Part shown: piece by piece, positions 1 to 5,418 of the stretch | How positions within the stretch are numbered: the first letter of the stretch is position 1 | Layout: every line of letters starts with the position of its first letter | From: Deltaproteobacteria bacterium | Lineage (GTDB): Bacteria > Desulfobacterota > SM23-61 | Direction of reading: 5' to 3' | DNA: 6,278 bases | Assembly (NCBI GenBank): GCA_029857975.1 | Contig: JAOUFX010000197.1 | Span: 1-6,278, forward strand | Position numbers and translations under genes: made by a program | The notes under the pieces: generated by a model | What the model was told of the DNA's origin: nothing | Database searches by the model: none | Seen by the model: the letters and a program-made list of their open reading frames with translations, nothing else

Positions 1-114
1 CGCTTCGGTAGCAGCGCGGTAAAGGTGGCCTCGCGCTCCCCTGTAACCCTTGGCTTCTTCCAGCACCCGCTTTCTTCGTTTTCTCGTCTTTACGCTTTTC
101 TTTACTCTGGGCAT
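1..114 (-). CDS. rplT: 50S ribosomal protein L20, N-terminal part (cut by window edge)
   Basis: These are the first 38 codons of ribosomal protein L20, which binds 23S rRNA early in assembly of the large subunit and in several bacteria represses its own operon. The visible protein starts [20 protein letters not shown] and continues [18 protein letters not shown]. The very basic N-terminal tail followed by the KGYRGAR..LYR motif is diagnostic of the family. The ATG is at 114-112, and AAGGAG at 129-124 lies 9 nt upstream, so the start is secure. The gene follows rpmI after 71 bp, the usual rpmI-rplT order. The remaining roughly 80 residues lie beyond position 1. No odd codons or breaks are seen in the visible part. 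Confidence 0.96.
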   Translation of the reverse strand, partial: MPRVKKSVKTRKRRKRVLEEAKGYRGARGHLYRAATEA

Positions 115-123
115 TTCTTTTTA

Positions 124-163
124 CTCCTTCTTATAAGGCTGTCCGCGGACCGCTTTTAGCCTT
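124..163 (-). promoter_or_regulatory. Hairpin and ribosome binding site before rplT
   Basis: In the rpmI-rplT gap the minus-strand RNA can form an outer stem AAGGCT/AGCCTT (163-158 with 140-135). It encloses the 10-bp palindrome GTCCGCGGAC (150-141). The hairpin ends 5 nt before the AAGGAG ribosome binding site (129-124) of rplT. No T-tract follows, so it is not a terminator. Because L20 is an RNA-binding autoregulator in other bacteria, a role in control of rplT translation is possible, but that is inference from position only. Confidence 0.4.
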
Positions 164-185
164 CCTACCCTACATCCCTCCCTTC

Positions 186-383
186 TTAGAGGTATGGGAG
201 CAACCTTTTTATATTTCTTAAATCTCCTTTATTTACCAACATGGATTTTCGCAATCCCCGTTTCCGTTTAGTGGTCTTGCTAGTCAAAAGATGACTGGCA
301 AAGGCTTTATAATGCTTAATTTTTCCGGTTCCCGTCGCTTTAAAGCGCTTGGCCGCTCCGCGATTGCTTTTCAACTTTGGCAT
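186..383 (-). CDS. rpmI: 50S ribosomal protein L35
   Basis: This encodes ribosomal protein L35, a small, highly basic component of the large subunit. The 65-residue product has the family's normal length. It opens [20 protein letters not shown] and continues with the Lys/Arg-rich [19 protein letters not shown] segment typical of L35, ending in RLLPYL. The ATG (383-381) is preceded by AGAGGAG at 400-394, 10 nt upstream. The gene sits between infC (126 bp upstream) and rplT (71 bp downstream), the classic infC-rpmI-rplT arrangement. It is probably co-transcribed with both. No truncation or unusual residue is apparent. Confidence 0.97.
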   Translation of the reverse strand: MPKLKSNRGAAKRFKATGTGKIKHYKAFASHLLTSKTTKRKRGLRKSMLVNKGDLRNIKRLLPYL

Positions 384-509
384 GTTGCGTATTCTCCTCT
401 AAAAAAATATAAATTTTGACCCTCTCTTTTACATTCGCGAGGGAAAAAATCCTCTTCCGGAACATTCAAGATTAGCGATGAAAAAGTTTATTGCTACTTC
501 CTAATACGT
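384..509 (-). promoter_or_regulatory. infC-rpmI intergenic leader with hairpin, candidate L20-type control region
   Basis: This 126-bp gap is long for an operon whose other junction (thrS-infC) overlaps. On the minus strand it holds a hairpin CCCTC/GAGGG (443-439 with 424-420), extendable by four A-T pairs after a 2x2 mismatch. An A/T-rich run with seven consecutive T (407-401) follows, then the rpmI ribosome binding site at 400-394. That resembles a weak attenuator or a ribosomal-protein leader. In Escherichia coli and Bacillus subtilis, L20 controls this operon through leader RNA. I see no clear match to a published L20 leader, so assigning it to L20 is inference. Confidence 0.35.
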
Positions 510-1019
510 TCAACCCTTGGGGGCAAGGATCATGACCATGTTGCGCCCTTCCATTCGGGGAGGCTGTTCGAGCACGATTAAATCTTTGACTTCCTCAATG
601 AAGCGGGTAAGGAGTTCCTTCCCGAATTCTGGATGAGCAATCTCTCTCCCCCGGAAGAGCATAGAGACTTTTACTTTATTGCCTTCGCTGAGGAAGCGCT
701 TAACATGGCGGAGCTTGAATTGAAAATCGTGCTCCTCGGTGCGGGGTCTTACCTTGACCTCTTTGACCTGAATGATGGTCTGATGCTTCCGTGCCTCCTG
801 GATCCGTTTACTTTGCTGATATTTATACTTGCCATAATTCATGATCCGGCAAACTGGAGGGTTGGAATTCGGAGCGACTTCCACCAGGTCCAATCCTTGC
901 TCCTCGGTAATTTTCATGGCTTCTTTCAGGGGCAGGATTCCAATTTGTTTACCCTCAGAATCGATGACCCTGACTTCCGGTGCTCTAACGTCCCAATTGA
1001 TGTTTACCTCTTTAGCTAT
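510..1019 (-). CDS. infC: Translation initiation factor IF-3 (start read as ATA)
   Basis: IF-3 binds the 30S subunit, keeps 50S away and rejects initiation at poor start codons. The product from the ATA is 169 residues, close to the usual size. The IF3 signature [14 protein letters not shown] is at residues 58-71. The C-terminal domain carries [29 protein letters not shown] and a final [15 protein letters not shown] place the start at ATA (1019-1017), because a perfect AGGAGG (1033-1028) ends 8 nt upstream and homologues begin near 'AKEVNIN'. The alternative GTG at 1028 shares its first base with that ribosome binding site and so cannot use it. The first 8 nt overlap the thrS stop, implying translational coupling. 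Non-AUG infC starts (AUU in E. coli) let IF-3 limit its own synthesis; the same is inferred here. Confidence 0.93.
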   Translation of the reverse strand: MAKEVNINWDVRAPEVRVIDSEGKQIGILPLKEAMKITEEQGLDLVEVAPNSNPPVCRIMNYGKYKYQQSKRIQEARKHQTIIQVKEVKVRPRTEEHDFQFKLRHVKRFLSEGNKVKVSMLFRGREIAHPEFGKELLTRFIEEVKDLIVLEQPPRMEGRNMVMILAPKG

Positions 1020-2949
1020 ACGTTTCACCTCCTATGTTGCATTCTTTTTTTATAAGACCAATGAATTCTTCAATGGGCATTGCTGGTAAAACCTTACCAC
1101 TTCGAGCGCGGGGGGCCACCAGGTTTTGTTTTACTTCCCTTTCCCCCAAGACCAACATGTAGGGGATTTTTTGCAGCTCAGCCTCCCGGATCTTCAAACC
1201 CAATTTTTCATTGCGGATATCTTTCTCCACCCGGATTCCCGCTTCCCTTAACTGCTGGGAAATTACTTCGGCATAGGGAATTTGGGGGTCGGTCACGGTT
1301 AGGGTGGCGACTTGTACCGGAGCCAGCCAGGTAGGGAAAGCGCCGGCATAATGCTCAACCAGAACTCCGATGAAGCGTTCCATGGCTCCTAAGATGGTCC
1401 GGTGAACCATAACTGGGCGATGTTTTCCTCCATCCGGCCCAATATAGGTTAGCTCAAAACGTTCGGGCATGGCAAAATCACATTGAATAGTGGCGCACTG
1501 CCACTCCCTTTCCAAGGCATCTTTTAATTTTACATCGATCTTAGGTCCATAGAAAGCACCCTCACCTTCGTTAAGCTGATAAGGAAGCGAGGCTTCTTCT
1601 AAGGCCGAACGTAAAGCTTGGATAGCCCGCTCCCAATCTTCATCTGTTCCGATGGTCCCCTGTTCTGGGCGTGTGCTGACCTCTAACTCATAGGAAAATT
1701 TAAAAATATTCATAATATCCCGAACTAAATTCAGAATTCCCTTGATCTCTTCGTTTAATTGATCGGGAGTACAAAGGATATGCGCATCATCTTGGGTAAA
1801 TTCACGCACCCGAAGCAAACCATGGAGTTCTCCCGACTTTTCGTGGCGATGGACCGTTCCCAGTTCAAAATAACGAAGGGGTAGATCGCGATAACTGCGG
1901 ATCTTGGATTTATAGATGAGCATGTGGGAAAGGCAATTCATCGGCTTAATTCCATAGGCCTGCCCCTCGATTTCCGTAAAATACATTTTTTCCCGGTAAT
2001 GATCGTAATGTCCCGAGCGTTTCCATAAGTCAAGCTTCAGGATTTGTGGCCCGATAACCAGTTGATAGCCTCGTTTTAAGTGTTCCCGTTTCTCAAAATC
2101 CTCCAAAAGCGTCCGCAGGAGGGCCCCTTTGGGATGATAGATGACTAACCCTGCACCGGCCTCATCGTTAATGGAAAATAGGTCCAGTTCCCGTCCTAAT
2201 TTTCGGTGATCGCGTCTTCGGGCTTCCTCCAAGTGAAGGAGATGCTTCTCTAAGGCCGCAGCAGAGGGGAAAGCCGTGCCGTAAATCCGCTGCAACATCT
2301 TATTCCGTTCGTCTCCATGCCAATAAGCACCAGCCACGCCGGTGAGTTTAAAAGCCTTGATCATGCCGGTAGATGGCAGGTGGGGACCTCGGCACATGTC
2401 GACAAATTCCCCTTGCTGGTAGAGGGACACTTTACTGTCGGCAATCCCCTCGATCAATTCAACTTTATAAATTTCACCTCGTTTTCGAAAAAATTGCCGC
2501 GCCTCCTCCCGGGAAACTTCTTGACGTAGGATCGGCAGGTCCTTTTTTATGATCTCCTGCATTTTGTCTTCAATACGATGAAAATCTTCCGGGGAAAAAC
2601 TTCGCTCGCGATCAAAATCGTAGTAAAAACCATCTTTGATCGCGGGCCCAATGGTAATCTTGGCATCGGGAAACAGGCTCTGCACGGCCTGGGCCATGAC
2701 ATGTGAGGCGCTGTGCCTTAGAATTTCTGTTCCCTGCATCGAGGACAATCCTATCCACTCCAGCTCCCCCCCTTGCTCTAATGGGACTTGCAGGTCTACG
2801 AGAGTCCCGTTTATTTTGGCCGAGACCACTTCATCAGACCGGCCTGATCTTTGATCATCAGCTAAAAGATCCCTCAGTAAAACCCCTTGGGGATAACTTT
2901 TGGTTGTACCGTCCTTGAAGTGAACCTCAATTTTGTCCATTTTTTTCAA
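1012..2949 (-). CDS. thrS: Threonyl-tRNA synthetase
   Basis: This class II synthetase charges tRNA-Thr with threonine in the cytoplasm. At 645 residues it is full length. A TGS domain spans about residues 5-65. The editing (SAD) domain follows, with its zinc-type residues visible as H79-x3-H83 and C186-RGP-H190. The catalytic core spans about 250-535 and has the zinc ligands expected of bacterial ThrRS: C339, H390 and H516. Motif 2 is seen as [20 protein letters not shown], and the anticodon-binding domain covers about 540-640. The core Cys lies in MNCLSH, where the family usually has MNCPGH. The start is TTG at 2949, with GAGGA (2967-2963) 13 nt upstream. ATG at 2940 fits homologue N-termini equally well but has no ribosome binding site. 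The 3' end overlaps infC by 8 nt. Confidence 0.97.
   Translation of the reverse strand: MKKMDKIEVHFKDGTTKSYPQGVLLRDLLADDQRSGRSDEVVSAKINGTLVDLQVPLEQGGELEWIGLSSMQGTEILRHSASHVMAQAVQSLFPDAKITIGPAIKDGFYYDFDRERSFSPEDFHRIEDKMQEIIKKDLPILRQEVSREEARQFFRKRGEIYKVELIEGIADSKVSLYQQGEFVDMCRGPHLPSTGMIKAFKLTGVAGAYWHGDERNKMLQRIYGTAFPSAAALEKHLLHLEEARRRDHRKLGRELDLFSINDEAGAGLVIYHPKGALLRTLLEDFEKREHLKRGYQLVIGPQILKLDLWKRSGHYDHYREKMYFTEIEGQAYGIKPMNCLSHMLIYKSKIRSYRDLPLRYFELGTVHRHEKSGELHGLLRVREFTQDDAHILCTPDQLNEEIKGILNLVRDIMNIFKFSYELEVSTRPEQGTIGTDEDWERAIQALRSALEEASLPYQLNEGEGAFYGPKIDVKLKDALEREWQCATIQCDFAMPERFELTYIGPDGGKHRPVMVHRTILGAMERFIGVLVEHYAGAFPTWLAPVQVATLTVTDPQIPYAEVISQQLREAGIRVEKDIRNEKLGLKIREAELQKIPYMLVLGEREVKQNLVAPRARSGKVLPAMPIEEFIGLIKKECNIGGETYS
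1028..1033 (-). promoter_or_regulatory. infC ribosome binding site inside the thrS 3' end
   Basis: AGGAGG, fully complementary to the 16S rRNA tail, lies inside the last codons of thrS (…GGA GGT GAA ACG TAT AGC TAA). It abuts and partly overlaps an in-frame GTG (1028-1026). The ATA at 1019-1017 is at the ideal distance of 8 nt. This site therefore decides the infC start in favour of ATA. Confidence 0.8.
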
Positions 2950-2967
2950 CTAATATTTTTCATCCTC

Positions 2968-3011
2968 AAAATAATAAAAAGGCATCATTGGGGAGATACA
3001 TGATGCCTTTT
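2968..3011 (-). terminator. Intrinsic terminator / likely attenuator between tRNA-Val and thrS
   Basis: There is a perfect 12-bp inverted repeat, AAAAGGCATCAT (3011-3000) and ATGATGCCTTTT (2988-2977), with an 11-nt loop. On the minus strand it runs into TTTTTATTATTTT (2980-2968), a good intrinsic terminator. The plus strand offers only four T, so the minus direction is favoured. It lies 44 bp after the tRNA 3' end and ends 18 bp before the thrS TTG, leaving no room for another promoter. It may simply end the tRNA transcript, but thrS would then need readthrough, so control by attenuation is likely. I see no T-box motif and no Thr-rich leader peptide. Confidence 0.85.
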
Positions 3012-3055
3012 CAATTGAGTGGGTTAAATTTTCGGCAGCCTCAAAATGAAATTTG

Positions 3056-3130
3056 TGGTAGGCACGAGGGGATTTGAACCCCTGACTTCTACCGCGTCAA
3101 GGTAGCGCTCTCCCCCTGAGCTACGTGCCT
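3056..3130 (-). tRNA. tRNA-Val (anticodon GAC), CCA encoded
   Basis: This 75-nt tRNA gene reads valine codons GUC and GUU. The cloverleaf can be drawn fully. The 7-bp acceptor stem AGGCACG/CGTGCCT is followed by TA and D-stem GCTC/GAGC with a 7-nt loop AGGGGGA. Next are anticodon stem CTACC/GGTAG with loop TTGACGC (GAC at 3098-3096), a 5-nt variable loop AAGTC, and T-stem AGGGG/CCCCT with loop TTCAAAT. Discriminator A and an encoded CCA (3058-3056) end it. It lies directly upstream of thrS and downstream of a consensus-like promoter, and may be processed from a transcript shared with thrS. Confidence 0.97.
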
Positions 3131-3155
3131 ACGGTTTCTTATGAAATTTTATTCA

Positions 3156-3184
3156 TTTTTACTGATAAAAGGTTAAATTGTCAA
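3156..3184 (-). promoter_or_regulatory. Sigma-70-type promoter for tRNA-Val (and probably thrS operon)
   Basis: A perfect -35 box TTGACA (3184-3179) is followed by a 17-bp spacer and a -10 box TAAAAA (3161-3156; four of six matches to TATAAT). Transcription would begin near 3149, about 18 nt before the mature tRNA 5' end, a normal length for a leader removed by RNase P. No other good promoter lies between here and thrS, so this one probably also drives thrS-infC-rpmI-rplT by readthrough of the terminator at 2968-3011. It is predicted from sequence only. Confidence 0.7.
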
Positions 3185-3317
3185 GAAAAATGTTAAGCTT
3201 AAAGAAGATTTTTAAGGTGCTTTATGAAAAACCATCCATTTTCTTTAATTTGTACCAACCTTTAAAGGCAATTAAAATATTTATCGAGCCGTGGTGTTTT
3301 CTTCAATTCAGGCATCT

Positions 3318-3563
3318 CCCGCTGAAAAGATTGTGACGTAATCCGGGCGGAAGGGCATGGAGGAAGCGGCGGCGGGCCGAAAAGTTATCCAATACGATCC
3401 CGGGGGTTTCCTCAAAAAGACGGCGGATTCGAAGGAAAGCGAAAATTTTTGGTTTTCAGTCCGCCCCGATACATGGCAGGATCACTGCCTTATGATTCCG
3501 AGAAAATGCCCTTCCGCCCGGACCTTCCGATTCCGGAATTACGGCACAGTATCGAACGGCGGG
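3318..3563. repeat. Long imperfect inverted repeat (~246 bp), MITE-like element or structured RNA
   Basis: The core is a perfect 17-bp inverted repeat: TCCGGGCGGAAGGGCAT (3342-3358) and its complement (3506-3522). Pairing continues outward with GTGACGTAAT (3333-3342) against ATTACGGCAC (3538-3547; 9 of 10), GAT (3329-3331) against ATC (3551-3553), and CCCGCTG (3318-3324) against CGGCGGG (3557-3563). The right arm has 15 extra bases (3523-3537) that look like a tandem copy of 3510-3522. Inside are three further stems: GAGGAA/TTCCTC (3360-3365, 3408-3413), GGCGGA/TCCGCC (3422-3427, 3460-3465), and GGCAG/CTGCC (3475-3479, 3485-3489) with a 5-nt loop. A 7-bp direct repeat TTCAATT (3302-3308, 3568-3574) flanks it and could be a target duplication. 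Neither identity nor strand can be settled from this window. Confidence 0.7.
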
Positions 3564-3659
3564 GAAATTCAATTATTTTTCAGGAAAGTATTGCTTTATT
3601 CGCTGAGGGCGTATTGACAATGGTTAGGTGGAGATTTCTCCAAAACCTCAGGAAGTTTC

Positions 3660-4187
3660 TTAGTTGAAAGTTTTAATACCCCTCCCTACGTATTGCAAGC
3701 CAGAAATAATTGTCAAAAAAGCTGTCCCCCAGATCAAAAAATCCATCAAAAGAGGCCAAGAAGACGAATACTTAGAAAAAAGAGCATAAATAACTGTAGA
3801 GAGTTGGAAAGCCGTAGTTAATTTACTGGCCAGTGAAGGTTGAATTTTTAAAGAGTGGGAAGTGATAAAAAGGATTAGAACCCCCAGGCAAATAATTACA
3901 TCCCGGCTGATTACAATGACCGCTAACCATGCGGGAAGGATATTCAAGATCGCCAGAGTCATAAAAGAAGATGCCAAGAGAAGTTTATCCGCGGCAGGAT
4001 CAAGGTAAGACCCCAATACTGTATGTTGGCGCAGAAGACGGGCTAGCAATCCGTCCACGGCATCACTGACTGCCGCGCCAATAAAGACCACCAGAGCCCA
4101 GTAAAAAAGTTGATTGATCAGCAGAATGATGAGAATAGGAATAGAGATAATCCGGGCAATGCTGAGAAGATTTGGAAAATTTAACAT
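3660..4187 (-). CDS. pgsA: CDP-alcohol phosphatidyltransferase, PgsA-like
   Basis: This integral membrane enzyme most likely makes phosphatidylglycerophosphate from CDP-diacylglycerol and glycerol-3-phosphate, the committed step toward phosphatidylglycerol and cardiolipin. The complete family motif D-x2-D-G-x2-A-R-x8-G-x3-D-x3-D is present: D42, D45, G46, A49-R50, G59, D63, D67. The 175-residue protein opens MLNFPNLLSIARI, typical of PgsA. It has several strongly hydrophobic helices (about 10-40, 72-92, 94-112, 150-165). Length fits PgsA (about 180), but other CDP-alcohol transferases, such as ClsA-independent cardiolipin synthases, share the motif, so the exact substrate is inferred. The ATG is 16 bp after the upstream gene's stop and has no clear ribosome binding site, suggesting translational coupling. 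It is the last gene of the cluster. Confidence 0.88.
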   Translation of the reverse strand: MLNFPNLLSIARIISIPILIILLINQLFYWALVVFIGAAVSDAVDGLLARLLRQHTVLGSYLDPAADKLLLASSFMTLAILNILPAWLAVIVISRDVIICLGVLILFITSHSLKIQPSLASKLTTAFQLSTVIYALFSKYSSSWPLLMDFLIWGTAFLTIISGLQYVGRGIKTFN

Positions 4188-4203
4188 CGGTAAGATGATT
4201 CTT

Positions 4204-5001
4204 TTAAGGTTTTATCGCTTGGTCCCTTTTTTGATTCCAGCGGACCCATTCTTCCCTTTGATCCTCTTCCGCGCTGAAGGGAGTTGGCTTTTCAGGCATT
4301 CCGACTGCCGGAACGGTTACTTGCATCATTTGGGTTAGGACAATTTCTTCCCACTGCTCCTTGCTGACTTCTTCATAAGGGCGGGGGATTTCTTGGGGTC
4401 CTCTGACTTCACGGGGAGCTTTAAACCCTCCTTCCTCAGGTTTATAATCAGGTTTGACGAACGGGTTGTAAACTTCTATCGTTCCTTCGTAGACGCGAAT
4501 GAGAGTAGATTTATCCGGGGCGACGTTCATGCGCCAAATCGTATCGCGCACGCCGGCAACAGCATTCGCCGAAGCGACCTCAAAGGTTTTTTTTGAACCA
4601 AAAACCTTGCGCACGTTGGCCCAGGTTTTTCCCACCGACATTTCCACTCTTACTTCCCGGGAATTGGTGCCTGGATCGAAAAAGGCGACCTTCATTTTAA
4701 ATGTCGCCTTCTGGTCGAATCGTAAAATCGAACGATCCGGAAGTTGAATCTCGATTCGGGCCTTTTCCCCCGTACGGACTTCGTCCCCACGAGAGAGGAA
4801 GCTATCCACCTTTAAGAGACACCAGGAAGTTTCCCCTTGGGGTAAGACTTCGGCATTCCCTTGGAGAAAAATAACTCTCGCCTGTTCCCCACCAGACAAG
4901 GTCCCGCGGGAACCTTCAGCTATTGCTTTCGCGGGCCAAAAGCAGAATGTAACCAAAAGAAAATAGAGAAAGAAGAGATTCTTTCCCCCGCCCGACCGCA
5001 T
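4204..5001 (-). CDS. Secreted FecR-domain protein
   Basis: This is a 265-residue exported protein with an N-terminal signal peptide (hydrophobic residues 9-22, likely cleavage after AKAIA near residue 28). A FecR-like domain covers about residues 40-180: VIFLQGNAEVLPQGETSW, then LSRGDEVRTGEKARIEIQLP and SILRF, then GKTWANV, the FEVASANAVAGVRDT segment, and IRVYEGTIEVYN. Unlike the iron-sensing regulator FecR, it has no cytoplasmic anti-sigma segment or transmembrane helix beyond the signal. It is therefore probably a periplasmic or surface structural or binding protein, not a sigma-factor regulator. The C-terminal 85 residues are charged, rich in Pro and Glu, and unassigned. The start is firm: GAGGAG (5014-5009) lies 7 nt before ATG. 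It sits between the PEGA lipoprotein (62 bp) and pgsA (16 bp). Confidence 0.85.
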   Translation of the reverse strand: MRSGGGKNLFFLYFLLVTFCFWPAKAIAEGSRGTLSGGEQARVIFLQGNAEVLPQGETSWCLLKVDSFLSRGDEVRTGEKARIEIQLPDRSILRFDQKATFKMKVAFFDPGTNSREVRVEMSVGKTWANVRKVFGSKKTFEVASANAVAGVRDTIWRMNVAPDKSTLIRVYEGTIEVYNPFVKPDYKPEEGGFKAPREVRGPQEIPRPYEEVSKEQWEEIVLTQMMQVTVPAVGMPEKPTPFSAEEDQREEWVRWNQKRDQAIKP

Positions 5002-5063
5002 AAATTCTCTCCTCTCAGTCTCCCATAGTGAAGACTTTAACTCCTAACATCCCCTTTTGAGTT

Positions 5064-5375
5064 TTAGGGGGCCTTTTTCAGGTTAATCTTTAAGGTATGC
5101 CGAGATTGATTCCCAGCATAAACCTCTCGAAATTCGGGGATAAATCCGACCTTGCGAATTTCGATCCTATGGGTACCACTTTTTAGCTCGAGAGGATTAC
5201 TTTCAAATTGGCTGGCCCAACCCACTTTTTCTCCGTTAACTAACACTTCGGCATCGTCCGGAGTAGCCAGGATGATAAGAAATCCTTCGTTGCCTACGCC
5301 TCGGCGGGTTTCTTGGGGGAAACCGCAGCCCATGATCAAAACCAGGATCAGACCGAAAAAAAAGTATCTCCGCAT
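5064..5375 (-). CDS. PEGA-domain lipoprotein
   Basis: This small 103-residue protein has a lipoprotein signal peptide: MRRYFFFGLILVLIMGC, with a lipobox-like IMGC and the lipidated Cys at 17. A single PEGA-type domain fills residues 32-100: GFLIILATPDDAEVLVNGEKVG, then PLELKSGTHRIEIRKVGFIP, ending in a beta strand HTLKINLKK. PEGA domains are small beta folds named after a P-E-G-A motif and are common in surface and S-layer-associated proteins. Here the motif itself is degenerate (TPDDAEVLVNG). It is probably anchored in the outer membrane. The ATG is preceded by GGGGGA only 3 nt away, a poor ribosome binding spacing. The gene is 43 bp after the CsgG-like gene, and probably part of the same complex or operon; its role is unknown. 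Confidence 0.85.
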   Translation of the reverse strand: MRRYFFFGLILVLIMGCGFPQETRRGVGNEGFLIILATPDDAEVLVNGEKVGWASQFESNPLELKSGTHRIEIRKVGFIPEFREVYAGNQSRHTLKINLKKAP

Positions 5376-5418
5376 AAATCCCCCATTGTCCGAACTCTCA
5401 TTTCCTACTCCCAGTTTT

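Larger units (their letters stand above)
3131..3659. other. 529-bp intergenic region between pgsA and tRNA-Val, no convincing gene
   Basis: The region has two halves of different composition. From 3131 to about 3310 it is AT-rich and includes the tRNA promoter and a CCTTTAAAGG palindrome (3260-3269). From about 3311 to 3565 it is GC-rich and filled by a long imperfect palindrome annotated separately. The last stretch, 3566-3659, has a small perfect hairpin TGGAGA/TCTCCA near 3630-3645 just past the pgsA stop. That hairpin lacks a T-tract on either strand, so I do not call it a terminator. Two short plus-strand open frames cross the palindrome but look like chance. Confidence 0.6.

Noticed and set aside
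510..1028. infC starting at GTG 1028
   Set aside because: The GTG overlaps the last base of AGGAGG and so has no usable ribosome binding site, while ATA at 1019 is ideally placed.
2946..2963. Five-codon upstream ORF (ATG AAA AAT ATT AGT TGA) overlapping the thrS TTG
   Set aside because: Its GAGG abuts the ATG with no spacing, and it has no Thr codons, so it is unlikely to be a translated leader.
2968..3055. T-box or threonine leader-peptide attenuator
   Set aside because: No T-box sequence, no specifier stem-loop and no run of ACN codons between the tRNA and thrS.
3107..3121. Short 7-nt D-loop AGGGGGA in tRNA-Val as a sign of a pseudogene
   Set aside because: All stems pair perfectly and CCA is encoded; compact D-loops with a G run occur in functional tRNAs.
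3357..3617. Plus-strand open frame of 86 codons in the intergenic region
   Set aside because: It begins inside the inverted repeat arm, has no recognisable domain and no ribosome binding site at a proper distance. The GC-rich palindrome explains the lack of stops.
3614..3619. Plus-strand TTGACA as a promoter
   Set aside because: No -10-like hexamer at 16-18 bp spacing, and no plus-strand gene downstream.
3630..3645. Hairpin TGGAGA/TCTCCA as the terminator of the pgsA cluster
   Set aside because: No T-tract follows on either strand, and the stem is only 5-6 bp.
3449..3667. Plus-strand open frame of 72 codons overlapping the end of pgsA
   Set aside because: No recognised motif; it overlaps the palindrome and runs into the pgsA stop on the opposite strand. 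It could be a gene remnant but nothing supports that.
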